Assembly: GCA_023023105.1 (NCBI GenBank)
Contig: CP083824.1
Location: forward strand, 2,480,001-2,544,000
DNA from: Enterobacter ludwigii
GTDB lineage: Bacteria; Pseudomonadota; Gammaproteobacteria; Enterobacterales; Enterobacteriaceae
DNA: 64,000 bases
Reading direction: 5' to 3'
The position numbers and the translations under genes are program-made. The notes beneath the pieces were generated by a model. The model was not told where the DNA came from. It did not search any database and saw nothing but the letters and a program-made list of their open reading frames with translations. Shown piece by piece: positions 1 through 8,693 of the stretch. Numbering within the stretch: the first letter of the stretch is position 1; each line of letters opens with the position of its first letter.

Positions 1-22
1 TAATCGCTGGGTAGAAGCATAA
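1..22 (+). CDS. 3' end of an unidentified upstream gene (partial)
   Basis: The first bases read in frame as ..NRWVEA followed by TAA at 20-22, immediately before a strong hairpin terminator. This fits the last codons of a gene entering from the left. Too little is present to name it. Confidence 0.3.
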
Positions 23-50
23 AAAAAGCCCGGCGTACCAGGCTTTTTTG
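21..50. terminator. Bidirectional rho-independent terminator
   Basis: AAAAAAGCC and GGCTTTTTT form a stem around a 10-base loop, with A and T tracts on the two sides. It can end the gene entering from the left and the minus-strand chemoreceptor gene whose stop lies at 56-58. Confidence 0.8.
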
Positions 51-55
51 TTCCG

Positions 56-1210
56 TTACAGGGAGTGACCGGGTCGCGGGTGGAACGACAAATTGCCCGC
101 ATGTGATGAGAACGTGATGTCTGCCTCATCGTTATTATTAAGCCGGAAGTTACGTGTGCGCGTCTGCAGTTCGATCACCTGATTACGCAACACATCAGAT
201 GAACCATTGAGTTCCTCAGCCATCGCCACATTGCTTTGCGTGACCCGTTCAAGCTCGGACAACGCCAGAGTGATCTGAGAAATGCCTTTCTCCTGCTCTG
301 ATGTGGACGTGGAAATCTCGTCCATCAACCGGCTAACTTTTCCCGACCCCGCCACGATCTCATGCATATTCTTTTCTGCCTGAGACACAACAGTGACACC
401 CTGAGTGACGTTAGTGCTGGTGACTTCAATCAGCGCTTTGATATTTTTCGCGGCCTCCGCGCTGCGGTGTGCGAGGTTTCTTACCTCTTCCGCAACCACA
501 GAGAAACCTTTTCCATGATCTCCCGCCCTCGCCGCCTCGACGGCCGCATTAAGCGCCAGAATATTCGTCTGGAACGCAATACCATCGATGAGCGAGATGA
601 TTTCTGTCATCTGCTGTGCGCATTCGGTAATGGATTGCATATTAGTCGCGACCTGCCCCATCAGCTCTCCTCCCTTGCGAGCCTGTAACGTCGCCACATT
701 CGCCTGTTCGCTCGCCAGCCGGGTGTTATCGGCATTGTTTTTAGTGCTCGCGGCCATCTGTTCCATGCTGGCCGCAGTTTGCACCAGAGATGCAGACTGT
801 TGCTCCGTTTTCACCGAGAGCTGCGCACTTCGGGAAGAGAGTTGATCCGATAACGTCATGGCGGTTTGCGACGATGCCCTGATCTCCCGGACAAGCGTGG
901 CAATGTTGCTGGAGAGGCTATTAATCCCCGGGATTAATCTGCCTGCACAGTTATTACCAAACTCAGGAATAGACACGCCAAGATTGCCTGCGGTCACGTC
1001 TTCAATACTTTTTTTCACAGTATTGATCGGTGTCACAAGATACTTTGTCATGTAGCCCCAAAGTAAAAATAGCGCAACGAAATTTAATAAATTAAGTGAA
1101 ACGAAAAGTGAGACATTGCTGGAAAATAGAACAACGACACCTGCATTAACCAAAAAAAGACAAAAAAGAAACCAGACAATGAAGGTTCTGACACTAATAT
1201 TTCTTAGCAT
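56..1210 (-). CDS. Methyl-accepting chemotaxis protein lacking a periplasmic sensor domain
   Basis: Chemoreceptor signalling protein of 384 residues from the ATG at 1210; a GTG four codons upstream is also in frame. Two hydrophobic segments (about 9-30 and 32-55) are separated by only a few residues, so the roughly 150-residue periplasmic ligand domain of Tsr/Tar-type receptors is missing. A HAMP-like linker follows, then a long coiled-coil signalling domain with the conserved hairpin tip (core motifs AFQTNILALNAAVEAARAG and VVAEEVRNLA) that contacts CheA/CheW. The C terminus lacks an NWETF-type CheR/CheB tether. It presumably senses a membrane or cytoplasmic state, or relies on other receptors. 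The gene stands alone, upstream of and divergent from two c-di-GMP genes. Confidence 0.88.
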   Translation of the reverse strand: MLRNISVRTFIVWFLFCLFLVNAGVVVLFSSNVSLFVSLNLLNFVALFLLWGYMTKYLVTPINTVKKSIEDVTAGNLGVSIPEFGNNCAGRLIPGINSLSSNIATLVREIRASSQTAMTLSDQLSSRSAQLSVKTEQQSASLVQTAASMEQMAASTKNNADNTRLASEQANVATLQARKGGELMGQVATNMQSITECAQQMTEIISLIDGIAFQTNILALNAAVEAARAGDHGKGFSVVAEEVRNLAHRSAEAAKNIKALIEVTSTNVTQGVTVVSQAEKNMHEIVAGSGKVSRLMDEISTSTSEQEKGISQITLALSELERVTQSNVAMAEELNGSSDVLRNQVIELQTRTRNFRLNNNDEADITFSSHAGNLSFHPRPGHSL

Positions 1211-1666
1211 GATTATACCCACGTTTTATATTTTGGTCGGCATTTAGACTTATAGCATCGGCTCTGAACTTTGTCCTCACAAACACCGTCGGTTTTTTGT
1301 TTTACCGATAGCTGCCTGAGATTTAGCTTAAGTCAGATAAAAAGAGTGTATTAGTAAAAATGTTCTGCGTGGCATGCTGCGATACTGGTCTCCTGCCACG
1401 TTAAGCGATACCATCCCCTGCGGTGAGAGGTTGTTTTTAGCCTCATATTTAAGGAGCTTTGCTATAGTTATTCCTGTTTGTTTAGCAATGCTACATAGAT
1501 TAATAAATGGAATATATTTTATATTCCTTACTATTTTTAGAGTTTTAATATGACTGGCCATTTTTCACGATAAATAACTAATATTGTTTAATGCGCATGT
1601 TCGTTGCCAGATAGAGATGTGCCCGGCAGGCGAAATCGGTAACCCTCTCAGGAGTGGGATTGCATA
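1211..1666. other. AT-rich intergenic region between divergent signalling genes
   Basis: About 450 bases between the chemoreceptor start and the MHYT gene. It must hold promoters for both. A 77-codon minus-strand frame (1328-1561) exists but has no recognisable family, a poor start and unusual codon use, so I do not call it a gene. I see no clear flagellar-type or other specific promoter. Confidence 0.5.
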
Positions 1667-3796
1667 ATGCTCAATATATCGTGGGACCCTGTACTCATCG
1701 CCATCTCTTATCTGGTGGCTTTTATCGCCTCCTTTGTCGCTCTGGACAGCGCCGGGAAAATCCCCCTTTCCAGCCGCAAGGCGGCAATGTTCTGGCGCAT
1801 TGCCGGAGGCGTCACGCTGGGCATCGGGATTTGGTCAATGCACTTCATCGGCATGCTGTCGATGCAAATGCCAATGATGATGAGCTACGACCTTTGGTTA
1901 ACACTTGCGTCTCTGGGTGCGGCAGTTGTTGCGTCGTCCGTGGCCATTAATATTGCCGTCACCGGCAAAAAACTTTCTCCCTTTCGACTGTTCTTCGCCA
2001 CGGTGATCCTGAGTGCGGGCGTGGTGTCTATGCACTACATCGGTATGGCCGCATTGATGCTGGACGGCAGCATCGTCTGGGATCGGCGTATTGTGGGTTT
2101 ATCTGTGCTGATTGCCGTTGTTGCTTCCGGCGTTGCCCTGTGGCTGGCTTTCCGGCTGCGCGATATTCACAAAGGGGTTTTTGTCAGTCGCATTCTTGCA
2201 GCCTTTATTATGGGCGCCGCCATCTGTGCGATGCACTATACCGGTATGAGTGCCGCGCATTTTCATGAAATGTCACATACCCTCCCCGGTGGGATCAGCG
2301 AGCTGGGATTGTCTATCTGGGTTTCGGTCACTACGCTCACCCTGCTCGGCGTAATGCTTATTATCTCGCTTGTAGATTCTCACTGGCGCACCAATCGCCT
2401 GACGGAAAATCTTCGACAACTCAACCGCCAGTTAGAGCTACAGGCTCGCTTTGATGCACTCACTGGACTCGCCAACCGCCACCAGATGGATATTCGCATG
2501 CAGGATTGTCTGCGCAGCGCGTTGCTCAGCAACAAGCAATTTGCCGTGATTTTCCTGAATGTCGATCACTTCAAACGCGTCAACGATACCTGGGGTCACA
2601 ATGTCGGTGATGAGTTGTTAATCACGCTTGCACAACGCATCACGGCCCGACTCACGCGTGAGATGACCCTGGCCAGACTAGGAGGGGATGCCTTTATCTT
2701 ACTGGTTCCAGAATGCGACGACGACAAACTCAATGCTCTGCTCGCTACGTTACTCGGGGATATGCGTCGTCCTCTTTCAATCTGTGGACACACGTTAAGT
2801 ACAACCGTCAGCGCGGGGGTTAGCCTCTACCCACAGGATGGAGAAACGTTGCATGAACTTAAACTGAAGGCGGATGCGGCTTTACATCACGTTAAAGAGG
2901 ATGGCCGTAATGGCTGGGCTATTTACCGGACTGAAATGTCGACGGCGGTTCCGGCTAAACCTGGCTTTTTGCAGGAACTCACCCAGGCACTTGAACGCGA
3001 TCAGTTTGAACTTTGGTACCAACCAACCTGGCATGCCGAAGAGAAAACGATTCACGGTTTTGAAGCGCTTCTCCGCTGGCGCCATCCTGAGCAAGGGGTG
3101 TTGCTGCCTAATCTGTTCTTACCCTCGCTGGAACAAACAGGTTTAATTATTCCGGTTGGCAACTGGGCAATTGAAGCAGCATGCCGACAGCTTCATTTCT
3201 GGACTGAACAAGGTTTTAGCCAGTGGACGTTGTCATTCAACTTATCCCCTGTTCAGTTCGAACAGCCAGACATCTTCTATATCGTATCGTCGATGCTGGA
3301 AAAATATAACCTGTCTCCTTCCCGGCTGATCCTTGAGGTGACTGAGAGTACCGCGCTTAAAAATCTCGACCGCAGTATCGAGTTACTCAATGCGTTTACT
3401 CAAGCGGGGATCACCGTCTCGATTGATGATTTCGGGACTGGCTATTCAAACCTGCTGATGTTGAGCGTTCTTCCGGCAAAAGAGCTCAAAATTGATAAAA
3501 GTTTTGTGATGTCGATGCTGGAAAATGAAAAAAGCCGCAAGCTGGTGGAAACCATTATCAACATTGCGCGGACCATGGAGATGAATGTGGTTGCAGAAGG
3601 GATCGAAACAGAAGAGCAGCAAGCGGTACTGACCAGCCTCGGCTGCGATTATCTGCAGGGGTTCCTTTTTTCCCGTCCTTTACCTGCCGAACAGGTGCCG
3701 TGGCTGCTGTTGCAGAAGAACTCAGACAAACAAATTATACCAATTGGTAAAATTCATTCAGAACACGTATTTATTTCACAAAAAAATCATGCCTGA
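1667..3796 (+). CDS. MHYT-GGDEF-EAL membrane protein, likely c-di-GMP phosphodiesterase
   Basis: A 709-residue integral membrane protein. The N-terminal seven-helix MHYT sensor carries three repeats: SMHFIGM near residue 57, SMHYIGM near 120 and AMHYTGM near 187. MHYT domains are proposed to bind a metal and sense diatomic gases or redox. A GGDEF domain follows with the active site degenerated to GGDAF (about 339-343) and no RxxD inhibitory site. The C-terminal EAL domain looks complete: FEALLRW (about 466), [23 protein letters not shown] and EGIET. The likely net activity is c-di-GMP hydrolysis, with the GGDAF domain regulatory (inference). AGGAG lies about 13 bases upstream of the ATG. A diguanylate cyclase follows 92 bp downstream, suggesting an opposed pair. 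Confidence 0.9.
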   Translation: MLNISWDPVLIAISYLVAFIASFVALDSAGKIPLSSRKAAMFWRIAGGVTLGIGIWSMHFIGMLSMQMPMMMSYDLWLTLASLGAAVVASSVAINIAVTGKKLSPFRLFFATVILSAGVVSMHYIGMAALMLDGSIVWDRRIVGLSVLIAVVASGVALWLAFRLRDIHKGVFVSRILAAFIMGAAICAMHYTGMSAAHFHEMSHTLPGGISELGLSIWVSVTTLTLLGVMLIISLVDSHWRTNRLTENLRQLNRQLELQARFDALTGLANRHQMDIRMQDCLRSALLSNKQFAVIFLNVDHFKRVNDTWGHNVGDELLITLAQRITARLTREMTLARLGGDAFILLVPECDDDKLNALLATLLGDMRRPLSICGHTLSTTVSAGVSLYPQDGETLHELKLKADAALHHVKEDGRNGWAIYRTEMSTAVPAKPGFLQELTQALERDQFELWYQPTWHAEEKTIHGFEALLRWRHPEQGVLLPNLFLPSLEQTGLIIPVGNWAIEAACRQLHFWTEQGFSQWTLSFNLSPVQFEQPDIFYIVSSMLEKYNLSPSRLILEVTESTALKNLDRSIELLNAFTQAGITVSIDDFGTGYSNLLMLSVLPAKELKIDKSFVMSMLENEKSRKLVETIINIARTMEMNVVAEGIETEEQQAVLTSLGCDYLQGFLFSRPLPAEQVPWLLLQKNSDKQIIPIGKIHSEHVFISQKNHA

Positions 3797-3888
3797 CGAG
3801 TTTAAGTAGAGTATGTTTCAAAAGAGTACACACGAGTCAATCCGATCATGATTGTCAGGCACAATGTGCCGATGAACAGGAAATGCCT

Positions 3889-5121
3889 ATGTCGCAAAAT
3901 GGTTTTGATGCGCTGAATGTAATTAAAACACCCGTGTGGCTTATTTCAGCTGTTTCGGAACAGATCATTTTTGCAAATGTGGCCGCAGCTCAGGTAATGG
4001 GTGACAAAACACTGAATGATTTACGCAAAGGAATTTATTCCGCGAGTGCGCAAACTGTGCTGTCGATGTACGTTTCTGAACTCAAAACGGAGCAGGAGAT
4101 CGTCGAAATCTGGACCATTAAGCGGGATGGACAAGATGCTCCACTGAGCTGTCGACTCTCGCTGGCCCACTACGCACCCTATGGTGATGTGATTGTTTTC
4201 GAAGGGATCTCTTCGCAAATCGTCTCCGGGCTGAAAGCCAGCCGTTCTGCAACCTACCGGCGCAAAAAACAGGGGTTTTACGCACGCTTTTTCCTGACCA
4301 ACAGCGCACCGATGCTGTTAATCGATCCTGCCCGCGATGGCCAAATCGTCGATGCAAACCTGGCTGCACTCAATTTTTATGGTTATTCACATGATGAAAT
4401 GTGCAGTAAACATACCTGGGAAATAAATACTCTTGGAAGAGATGTTATACCCATTATGACCGAAATTGCCGCACTGCCCGGTGGTCATAAACCTCTCAAC
4501 TTTGTTCACCGTCTTGCCGATGGTTCCACTCGTCATGTTCAGACGTATGCCGGGCCTCTTGAGATTTACGGTGACAAGCTCATGCTGTGCATCATCCACG
4601 ATATCACCGAGCAAAAAAGGCTGGAGCAAGAGCTGGAACACGCTGCCTCGCGTGACGCCATGACGGGTCTGCTCAATCGTCGGCAGTTTTACACCCTTAT
4701 CGATCAAACCAGCCAGAATCATCTTCCCGCGCAACAGCAATTTAGCCTGCTGCTAGTGGATACCGATCATTTTAAAAACATTAACGATCTCTTTGGTCAT
4801 CTGAAAGGTGATGAAGTACTTATCGCCCTCTCCCGAACGCTGGAAGCCTGTGGCCGGAAAGATGATCTGGTGTTCCGCTGGGGTGGTGAAGAGTTCGTCA
4901 TCCTGCTGCCGCGTACATCCCTCGAAACCGCTTTGCTGATTGCCGAATCGATCCGCTCTGCTGTTTCCCGCATCACTATCCCGGGCTTACCTCGGTTTAC
5001 CGTCAGCATTGGCGTGGCGCGACATACCCCGGGTGAGAGTATTGATGACCTGTTTAAGCGTGTGGACGATGCGCTTTATCGCGCCAAAAATGATGGACGC
5101 AACAAGGTCCTTGCAGCGTGA
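3889..5121 (+). CDS. PAS-PAS-GGDEF diguanylate cyclase
   Basis: A soluble protein of 410 residues. AGGA seven bases upstream supports the ATG at 3889 over the in-frame ATG at 3883. An N-terminal PAS-like segment (about 8-115) and a clear second PAS/PAC domain (about 138-250, ending ..HDITEQKR) precede a GGDEF domain starting DAMTGLLNRR. The active site is intact (WGGEEF near residue 331), and RKDD five residues before it is a product-inhibition I-site (RxxD). It should make c-di-GMP from two GTP, gated by a PAS ligand that I cannot identify. It lies just downstream of the MHYT-EAL gene on the same strand, so the two probably work on the same c-di-GMP pool. Confidence 0.92.
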   Translation: MSQNGFDALNVIKTPVWLISAVSEQIIFANVAAAQVMGDKTLNDLRKGIYSASAQTVLSMYVSELKTEQEIVEIWTIKRDGQDAPLSCRLSLAHYAPYGDVIVFEGISSQIVSGLKASRSATYRRKKQGFYARFFLTNSAPMLLIDPARDGQIVDANLAALNFYGYSHDEMCSKHTWEINTLGRDVIPIMTEIAALPGGHKPLNFVHRLADGSTRHVQTYAGPLEIYGDKLMLCIIHDITEQKRLEQELEHAASRDAMTGLLNRRQFYTLIDQTSQNHLPAQQQFSLLLVDTDHFKNINDLFGHLKGDEVLIALSRTLEACGRKDDLVFRWGGEEFVILLPRTSLETALLIAESIRSAVSRITIPGLPRFTVSIGVARHTPGESIDDLFKRVDDALYRAKNDGRNKVLAA

Positions 5122-5195
5122 AACTGGAGTATCCAGGAAAGCCCCGTTACAATGCCCGCCTCGTATAAACCGAATAGCGGTGGGTAACGTCTTCA

Positions 5196-5336
5196 ATGAG
5201 TAAAACAGAAATAATACTCACCTTAATTATTCTGAGCCTTATTATATTTGGTTTCTGGTTTATTTTTAGCGGTGAAATCTGGTACCTGGTAGAATTTCTG
5301 GAAAACAGCCTCTACCCCACTTTCGATACGCCATAA
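5196..5336 (+). CDS. Small single-span membrane protein, 46 residues
   Basis: ATG at 5196 and TAA at 5334-5336. The peptide starts MSKTEIILTLIILSLIIFGF, then a hydrophobic run to about residue 25 and an acidic/aromatic tail (GEIWYLVEFLEN) ending in YPTFDTP. This is a typical layout for an enterobacterial small inner-membrane protein: one helix and a short polar tail. I do not recognise the family. It follows the cyclase by 75 bp and precedes a terminator at 5465-5490, so it may be cotranscribed with the c-di-GMP genes. Confidence 0.55.
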   Translation: MSKTEIILTLIILSLIIFGFWFIFSGEIWYLVEFLENSLYPTFDTP

Positions 5337-5464
5337 CACACGTTTAATTTATTGTTTCACCTACCGAATTTGTTAGCTACCTGAATCCCTTAACGCCACG
5401 TAAAATACGCGGCGTTATCATCCAGTAACGTTGATAACGAATCACTAAATCATTTGCTTATGTT

Positions 5465-5490
5465 GCCCGTTCTCTGACGGGCTTTTTTTA
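5465..5490 (+). terminator. Rho-independent terminator
   Basis: GCCCGT and ACGGGC form a six-pair stem followed by seven T. It ends the signalling cluster before the DJ-1/PfpI gene. About 50 bases upstream a second inverted repeat (AACGCC / GGCGTT) is visible. Confidence 0.8.
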
Positions 5491-5554
5491 TTTCCGGCAT
5501 TTCAGCCATACCAGGCTATATCTTAATCATCTTTATTCGCAGAGGTGAGGAATG

Positions 5555-6118
5555 ATGAGCAAGAAGATCCTGATGCTGGTTGGCGATTACGCCGAAGATT
5601 ACGAAACGATGGTGCCCTTTCAGGCTTTACAGATGATTGGTCACCAGGTTGATGCTGTCTGCCCCGATAAATCAAAGGGCGATTATGTCATGACGGCGAT
5701 CCATGATTTTGACGGTGCCCAGACCTATAGCGAGAAACCCGGTCACCGTTTTACGCTCAATGCCGACTTTTCCGCAGTAAAAGAGCAGGACTACGACGCA
5801 CTGCTTATCCCCGGCGGGAGAGCCCCCGAATATCTGCGGTTAAATGATGACGTGCTGAAGCTGGTACAGGCATTCGACGCCGCGCGTAAACCGATTGCCG
5901 CCGTGTGCCACGGCCCGCAATTGCTCGCTGCCGCTGGCATTCTGAAAGGACGTACCTGTAGCGCCTACCCGGCCTGTGCCCCTGAAGTCCGTCTCAGCGG
6001 CGGACACTACGCGAATATTGGCATCGATCAGGCACATGTGGACGGCAATCTGGTTACTGCTCCCGCCTGGCCTGCACATCCCCAGTGGCTGGCAAAATTT
6101 AATGCATTGTTAGAATAG
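5555..6118 (+). CDS. DJ-1/PfpI family protein
   Basis: 187 residues from the second of two adjacent ATGs; GAGGTGAGG lies just upstream. Single-domain DJ-1/PfpI fold. The nucleophile elbow AAVCHGPQ puts the conserved Cys at residue 118 with His 119 beside it, IPGG near 85-88 forms the oxyanion-side loop, and an early acidic residue (E20 region, DYETMVP) matches the family. Members act as glyoxalases/deglycases, chaperones or peptidases, and motifs alone cannot separate these. Length is typical. It has its own terminator upstream and a bidirectional one downstream, so it is probably monocistronic. Confidence 0.88.
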   Translation: MSKKILMLVGDYAEDYETMVPFQALQMIGHQVDAVCPDKSKGDYVMTAIHDFDGAQTYSEKPGHRFTLNADFSAVKEQDYDALLIPGGRAPEYLRLNDDVLKLVQAFDAARKPIAAVCHGPQLLAAAGILKGRTCSAYPACAPEVRLSGGHYANIGIDQAHVDGNLVTAPAWPAHPQWLAKFNALLE

Positions 6119-6130
6119 TGCGGTAAGTAA

Positions 6131-6156
6131 AAACTGGCGCAGCTTAGCGCCAGTTT
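6131..6156. terminator. Convergent-gene terminator hairpin
   Basis: AAACTGGCGC and GCGCCAGTTT form a perfect ten-pair stem with a six-base loop. It lies between the stops of the PfpI gene and the minus-strand mppA. The T tract is weak but the A/T-rich stem base can serve both strands. Confidence 0.7.
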
Positions 6157-6177
6157 CGCTTAGCTGATGGCTATACG

Positions 6178-7794
6178 TCAGTGCTTCTCAATATACATCG
6201 TACGGCTGTATGCCACGTCTTCCGGGTTATTGATGGGATACCCTTTCACCCAGGGCTTAATCAGGCGACCATTGGTGTACTGGTAGATAGGTGCGATAGG
6301 CGCTTTTTCCATGAGGATTTTCTCCGCCATGTTGTAGTCTGCGTTACGCGCTTTCGCCGTCGTTTCCAGCGTCGCCTGGTGAACAATTTTATCGTAAGCC
6401 GGATCGTTAAAACGCGAAATATTACCGGTATGAGTTGACGTCAGCAGCGACAGGAACGTCGAGGGTTCGTTGTAATCACCGACCCATGAGGCGCGGATTA
6501 CGTCAAAATTGCCGGTGTTGCGGCTATCAATGTAGGTTTTCCACTCCTGGTTTTGCAGTTTGACATCCACACCAAGATTTTTCTTCCACATGGACGCCAC
6601 CGCAATGGCGATTTTCTGGTGGTTTTCGGATGTGTTATACAGCAGATTCAATTTCAGCGGGCGCTGAGGACCGTAACCCGCAGCCTGCAGCAAGGTTTTT
6701 GCCTGAGCATTCAGCTCCTGCTGTGACATCTGCTCAAACGGTGAAGACTCTGGGGTAAAGCCCGCCGTCACGTCTGGGGTAAAATGCCATGCTGGCTTCT
6801 CACCGGTCCCTAATACCTTTTCCGCCATAATGCGGCGATCGATGGTCATACTCAGCGCCAGACGAACGCGGGCATCCGCTGTCGGACCTTTTTGCGTGTT
6901 AAACGCGTAATAATAGGTACCCAGTTGAGGCGGGGTATAAACTTGCCCCGGAATATCCTTCAGGAGTTTCTGATACATGTTTTTCGGGAACGATTCGGTA
7001 ATATCAATATCTCCCGCCAGATAGCGTTTGGTGGCAGACGACTCCTGATTGATTGGAATGAACGTCACTTTTTGCAGGACAGTTTTTGCATTGTCCCAGT
7101 AATGCGTATTTGGAACGACAACCAGTTTTTCATTCACCACGCGGTCGTTAAGAACGTATGCTCCATTTCCAACCAGAGCTCCTGGACGCGTCCATTCCTT
7201 ACCACTTTCAACGTTGGCTTTTTGCACCGGATAGAACGCAAAGCTTGCCGTCAGGTTGCTAAACCACGGCAGCGGTTTGTCCAGCTGGACGCGTAACGTT
7301 CTGGCATCCACCGCCGTCACGCCCAGGGTGTCTGGTGCCGCTTTACCGTCAATAATGGCCTGGGCGTTGTTGATACCCGCCAGCGCTGCAAACCAGGCAA
7401 ACGGAGAGGTGGTTTTCGGGTCGACCAGACGCTGCCAGCTGTAGACAAAATCCTTCGCGGTGACCGGGGAACCGTCAGACCACCTGGCGTTATCACGCAG
7501 GGTGAACGTCCAGATACGGTTATCGTTACTCTGCCAGCGCGTCGCTACCCCGGGAGTTAATTCCCCTTTCTCATTCTGATTAACCAGTCCTTCGAAGAGA
7601 TCGCGAATCACCTGAATCTCTGGCAACCCCACCGCTTTTGCCGGATCGAGCGAGGCAGGCTCATCTTTAATATGTCTGACCAGCTCCTGTTGTTGCGCCA
7701 GTACCGTGCCCTGTGGCACATCAGCAGCGTACGAGAGTGTTGAGAGTCCGCACAGACATAGTGCAGCACAAAGACGCGAGACAGGATGCTTCAT
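6178..7794 (-). CDS. mppA: MppA, periplasmic murein tripeptide-binding protein
   Basis: Periplasmic solute-binding protein (SBP_bac_5 family) that binds L-Ala-D-Glu-mDAP and delivers it to the Opp permease for murein recycling. The start at 7794 (MKHPVS) has AAAGGGGA upstream and gives 538 residues, close to E. coli MppA; a longer frame to 7824 lacks support. A Sec signal peptide ends near ..LSYAA. The mature part begins with DVPQGTVLAQ and keeps family blocks such as DEPASLDPAKAVG and SWVGDYNEPSTFL. It is divergent from mpaA, whose product cleaves the same tripeptide, so the locus gathers uptake and breakdown of murein peptides. Confidence 0.95.
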   Translation of the reverse strand: MKHPVSRLCAALCLCGLSTLSYAADVPQGTVLAQQQELVRHIKDEPASLDPAKAVGLPEIQVIRDLFEGLVNQNEKGELTPGVATRWQSNDNRIWTFTLRDNARWSDGSPVTAKDFVYSWQRLVDPKTTSPFAWFAALAGINNAQAIIDGKAAPDTLGVTAVDARTLRVQLDKPLPWFSNLTASFAFYPVQKANVESGKEWTRPGALVGNGAYVLNDRVVNEKLVVVPNTHYWDNAKTVLQKVTFIPINQESSATKRYLAGDIDITESFPKNMYQKLLKDIPGQVYTPPQLGTYYYAFNTQKGPTADARVRLALSMTIDRRIMAEKVLGTGEKPAWHFTPDVTAGFTPESSPFEQMSQQELNAQAKTLLQAAGYGPQRPLKLNLLYNTSENHQKIAIAVASMWKKNLGVDVKLQNQEWKTYIDSRNTGNFDVIRASWVGDYNEPSTFLSLLTSTHTGNISRFNDPAYDKIVHQATLETTAKARNADYNMAEKILMEKAPIAPIYQYTNGRLIKPWVKGYPINNPEDVAYSRTMYIEKH

Positions 7795-7979
7795 ACGATC
7801 CCCTTTAATGAATTCAGATAACAAGCAGATGCGTAATTATTTGTTTCGAAAAAGAGAAATGCAAATACCTTCGCCCGGAAAAGTGATTTGCGGCAATTCT
7901 CAACCGATAAGGAAACTATTTGATTAACAGCGAATTTTGCACAACACTGCCTGTAGAGACTTCTTTATCAGGATTTCGT

Positions 7980-8693
7980 ATGGCAATCACCCGACCAAGA
8001 GCGGAACGAGGCGCCTTTCCGCCGGGCGCTGAGCAATATGGCCGCTCATTTTTAGGCGCATCGCTGATCTGGTTCCCTGCCCCCGATGCCGATCGCAATA
8101 GCGGTCTGGCCATTGCCGGCACGCATGGCGATGAAAATTCCTCTATCGTCACGCTCTCATGTGCACTGAGAACACTGACGCCCAAACTACGGCGTCATCA
8201 CGTCATTCTGGCGGTGAATCCGGATGGCTGTCAGCTTGGATTACGCGCGAATGCGAGAGGAGTCGACTTAAACCGTAATTTCCCGGCAGCAAACTGGCAT
8301 GCCGGGGAAACGGTTTATCGCTGGAACAGCGCCGCCGAAGAGCGGGATGTGGTCCTGCTGACGGGAGACACCCCGGGTTCGGAGCCTGAAACACAAGCGT
8401 TGTGCCAGCTTATCCATAAGATCCACCCCGCCTGGATTGTCTCCTTCCACGATCCGCTGGCCTGTATTGAAGATCCACGTCACACCGAACTGGGCGCATG
8501 GCTGGCAGAGGCTTTCGCCCTGCCGCTGGTTACCAGCGTTGGCTATGAAACGCCCGGCTCATTCGGAAGCTGGTGCGCCGATTTGAGCTTACCGTGTATC
8601 ACCGCTGAATTCCCGGCAATCTCATCCGATGAAGCCAGCGAAAAATACTTAAAAGCGATGGTGGAACTTCTGCGCTGGCAGCCTCAAAGATGA
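7980..8693 (+). CDS. mpaA: MpaA, murein peptide amidase A
   Basis: Cytoplasmic zinc carboxypeptidase (M14 type) that cuts the gamma-D-Glu-mDAP bond of recycled murein tripeptide. The start at 7980 (MAITRPRAERG) has AGGA six bases upstream and gives 237 residues; a TTG-initiated extension back to 7920 is unlikely. Zinc ligands are visible as GTHGDE (H..E) and SFHDP (H), the catalytic Glu as TAEFP, and the substrate-binding DLNRNFPA motif is intact. Its last ten bases overlap the end of the convergent ycjG. The product L-Ala-D-Glu is the substrate of YcjG. Confidence 0.94.
   Translation: MAITRPRAERGAFPPGAEQYGRSFLGASLIWFPAPDADRNSGLAIAGTHGDENSSIVTLSCALRTLTPKLRRHHVILAVNPDGCQLGLRANARGVDLNRNFPAANWHAGETVYRWNSAAEERDVVLLTGDTPGSEPETQALCQLIHKIHPAWIVSFHDPLACIEDPRHTELGAWLAEAFALPLVTSVGYETPGSFGSWCADLSLPCITAEFPAISSDEASEKYLKAMVELLRWQPQR

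Noticed and set aside
1328..1561. 77-codon minus-strand frame
   Set aside because: No ribosome site, no recognisable motif, unusual AT-rich codon use; treated as intergenic.
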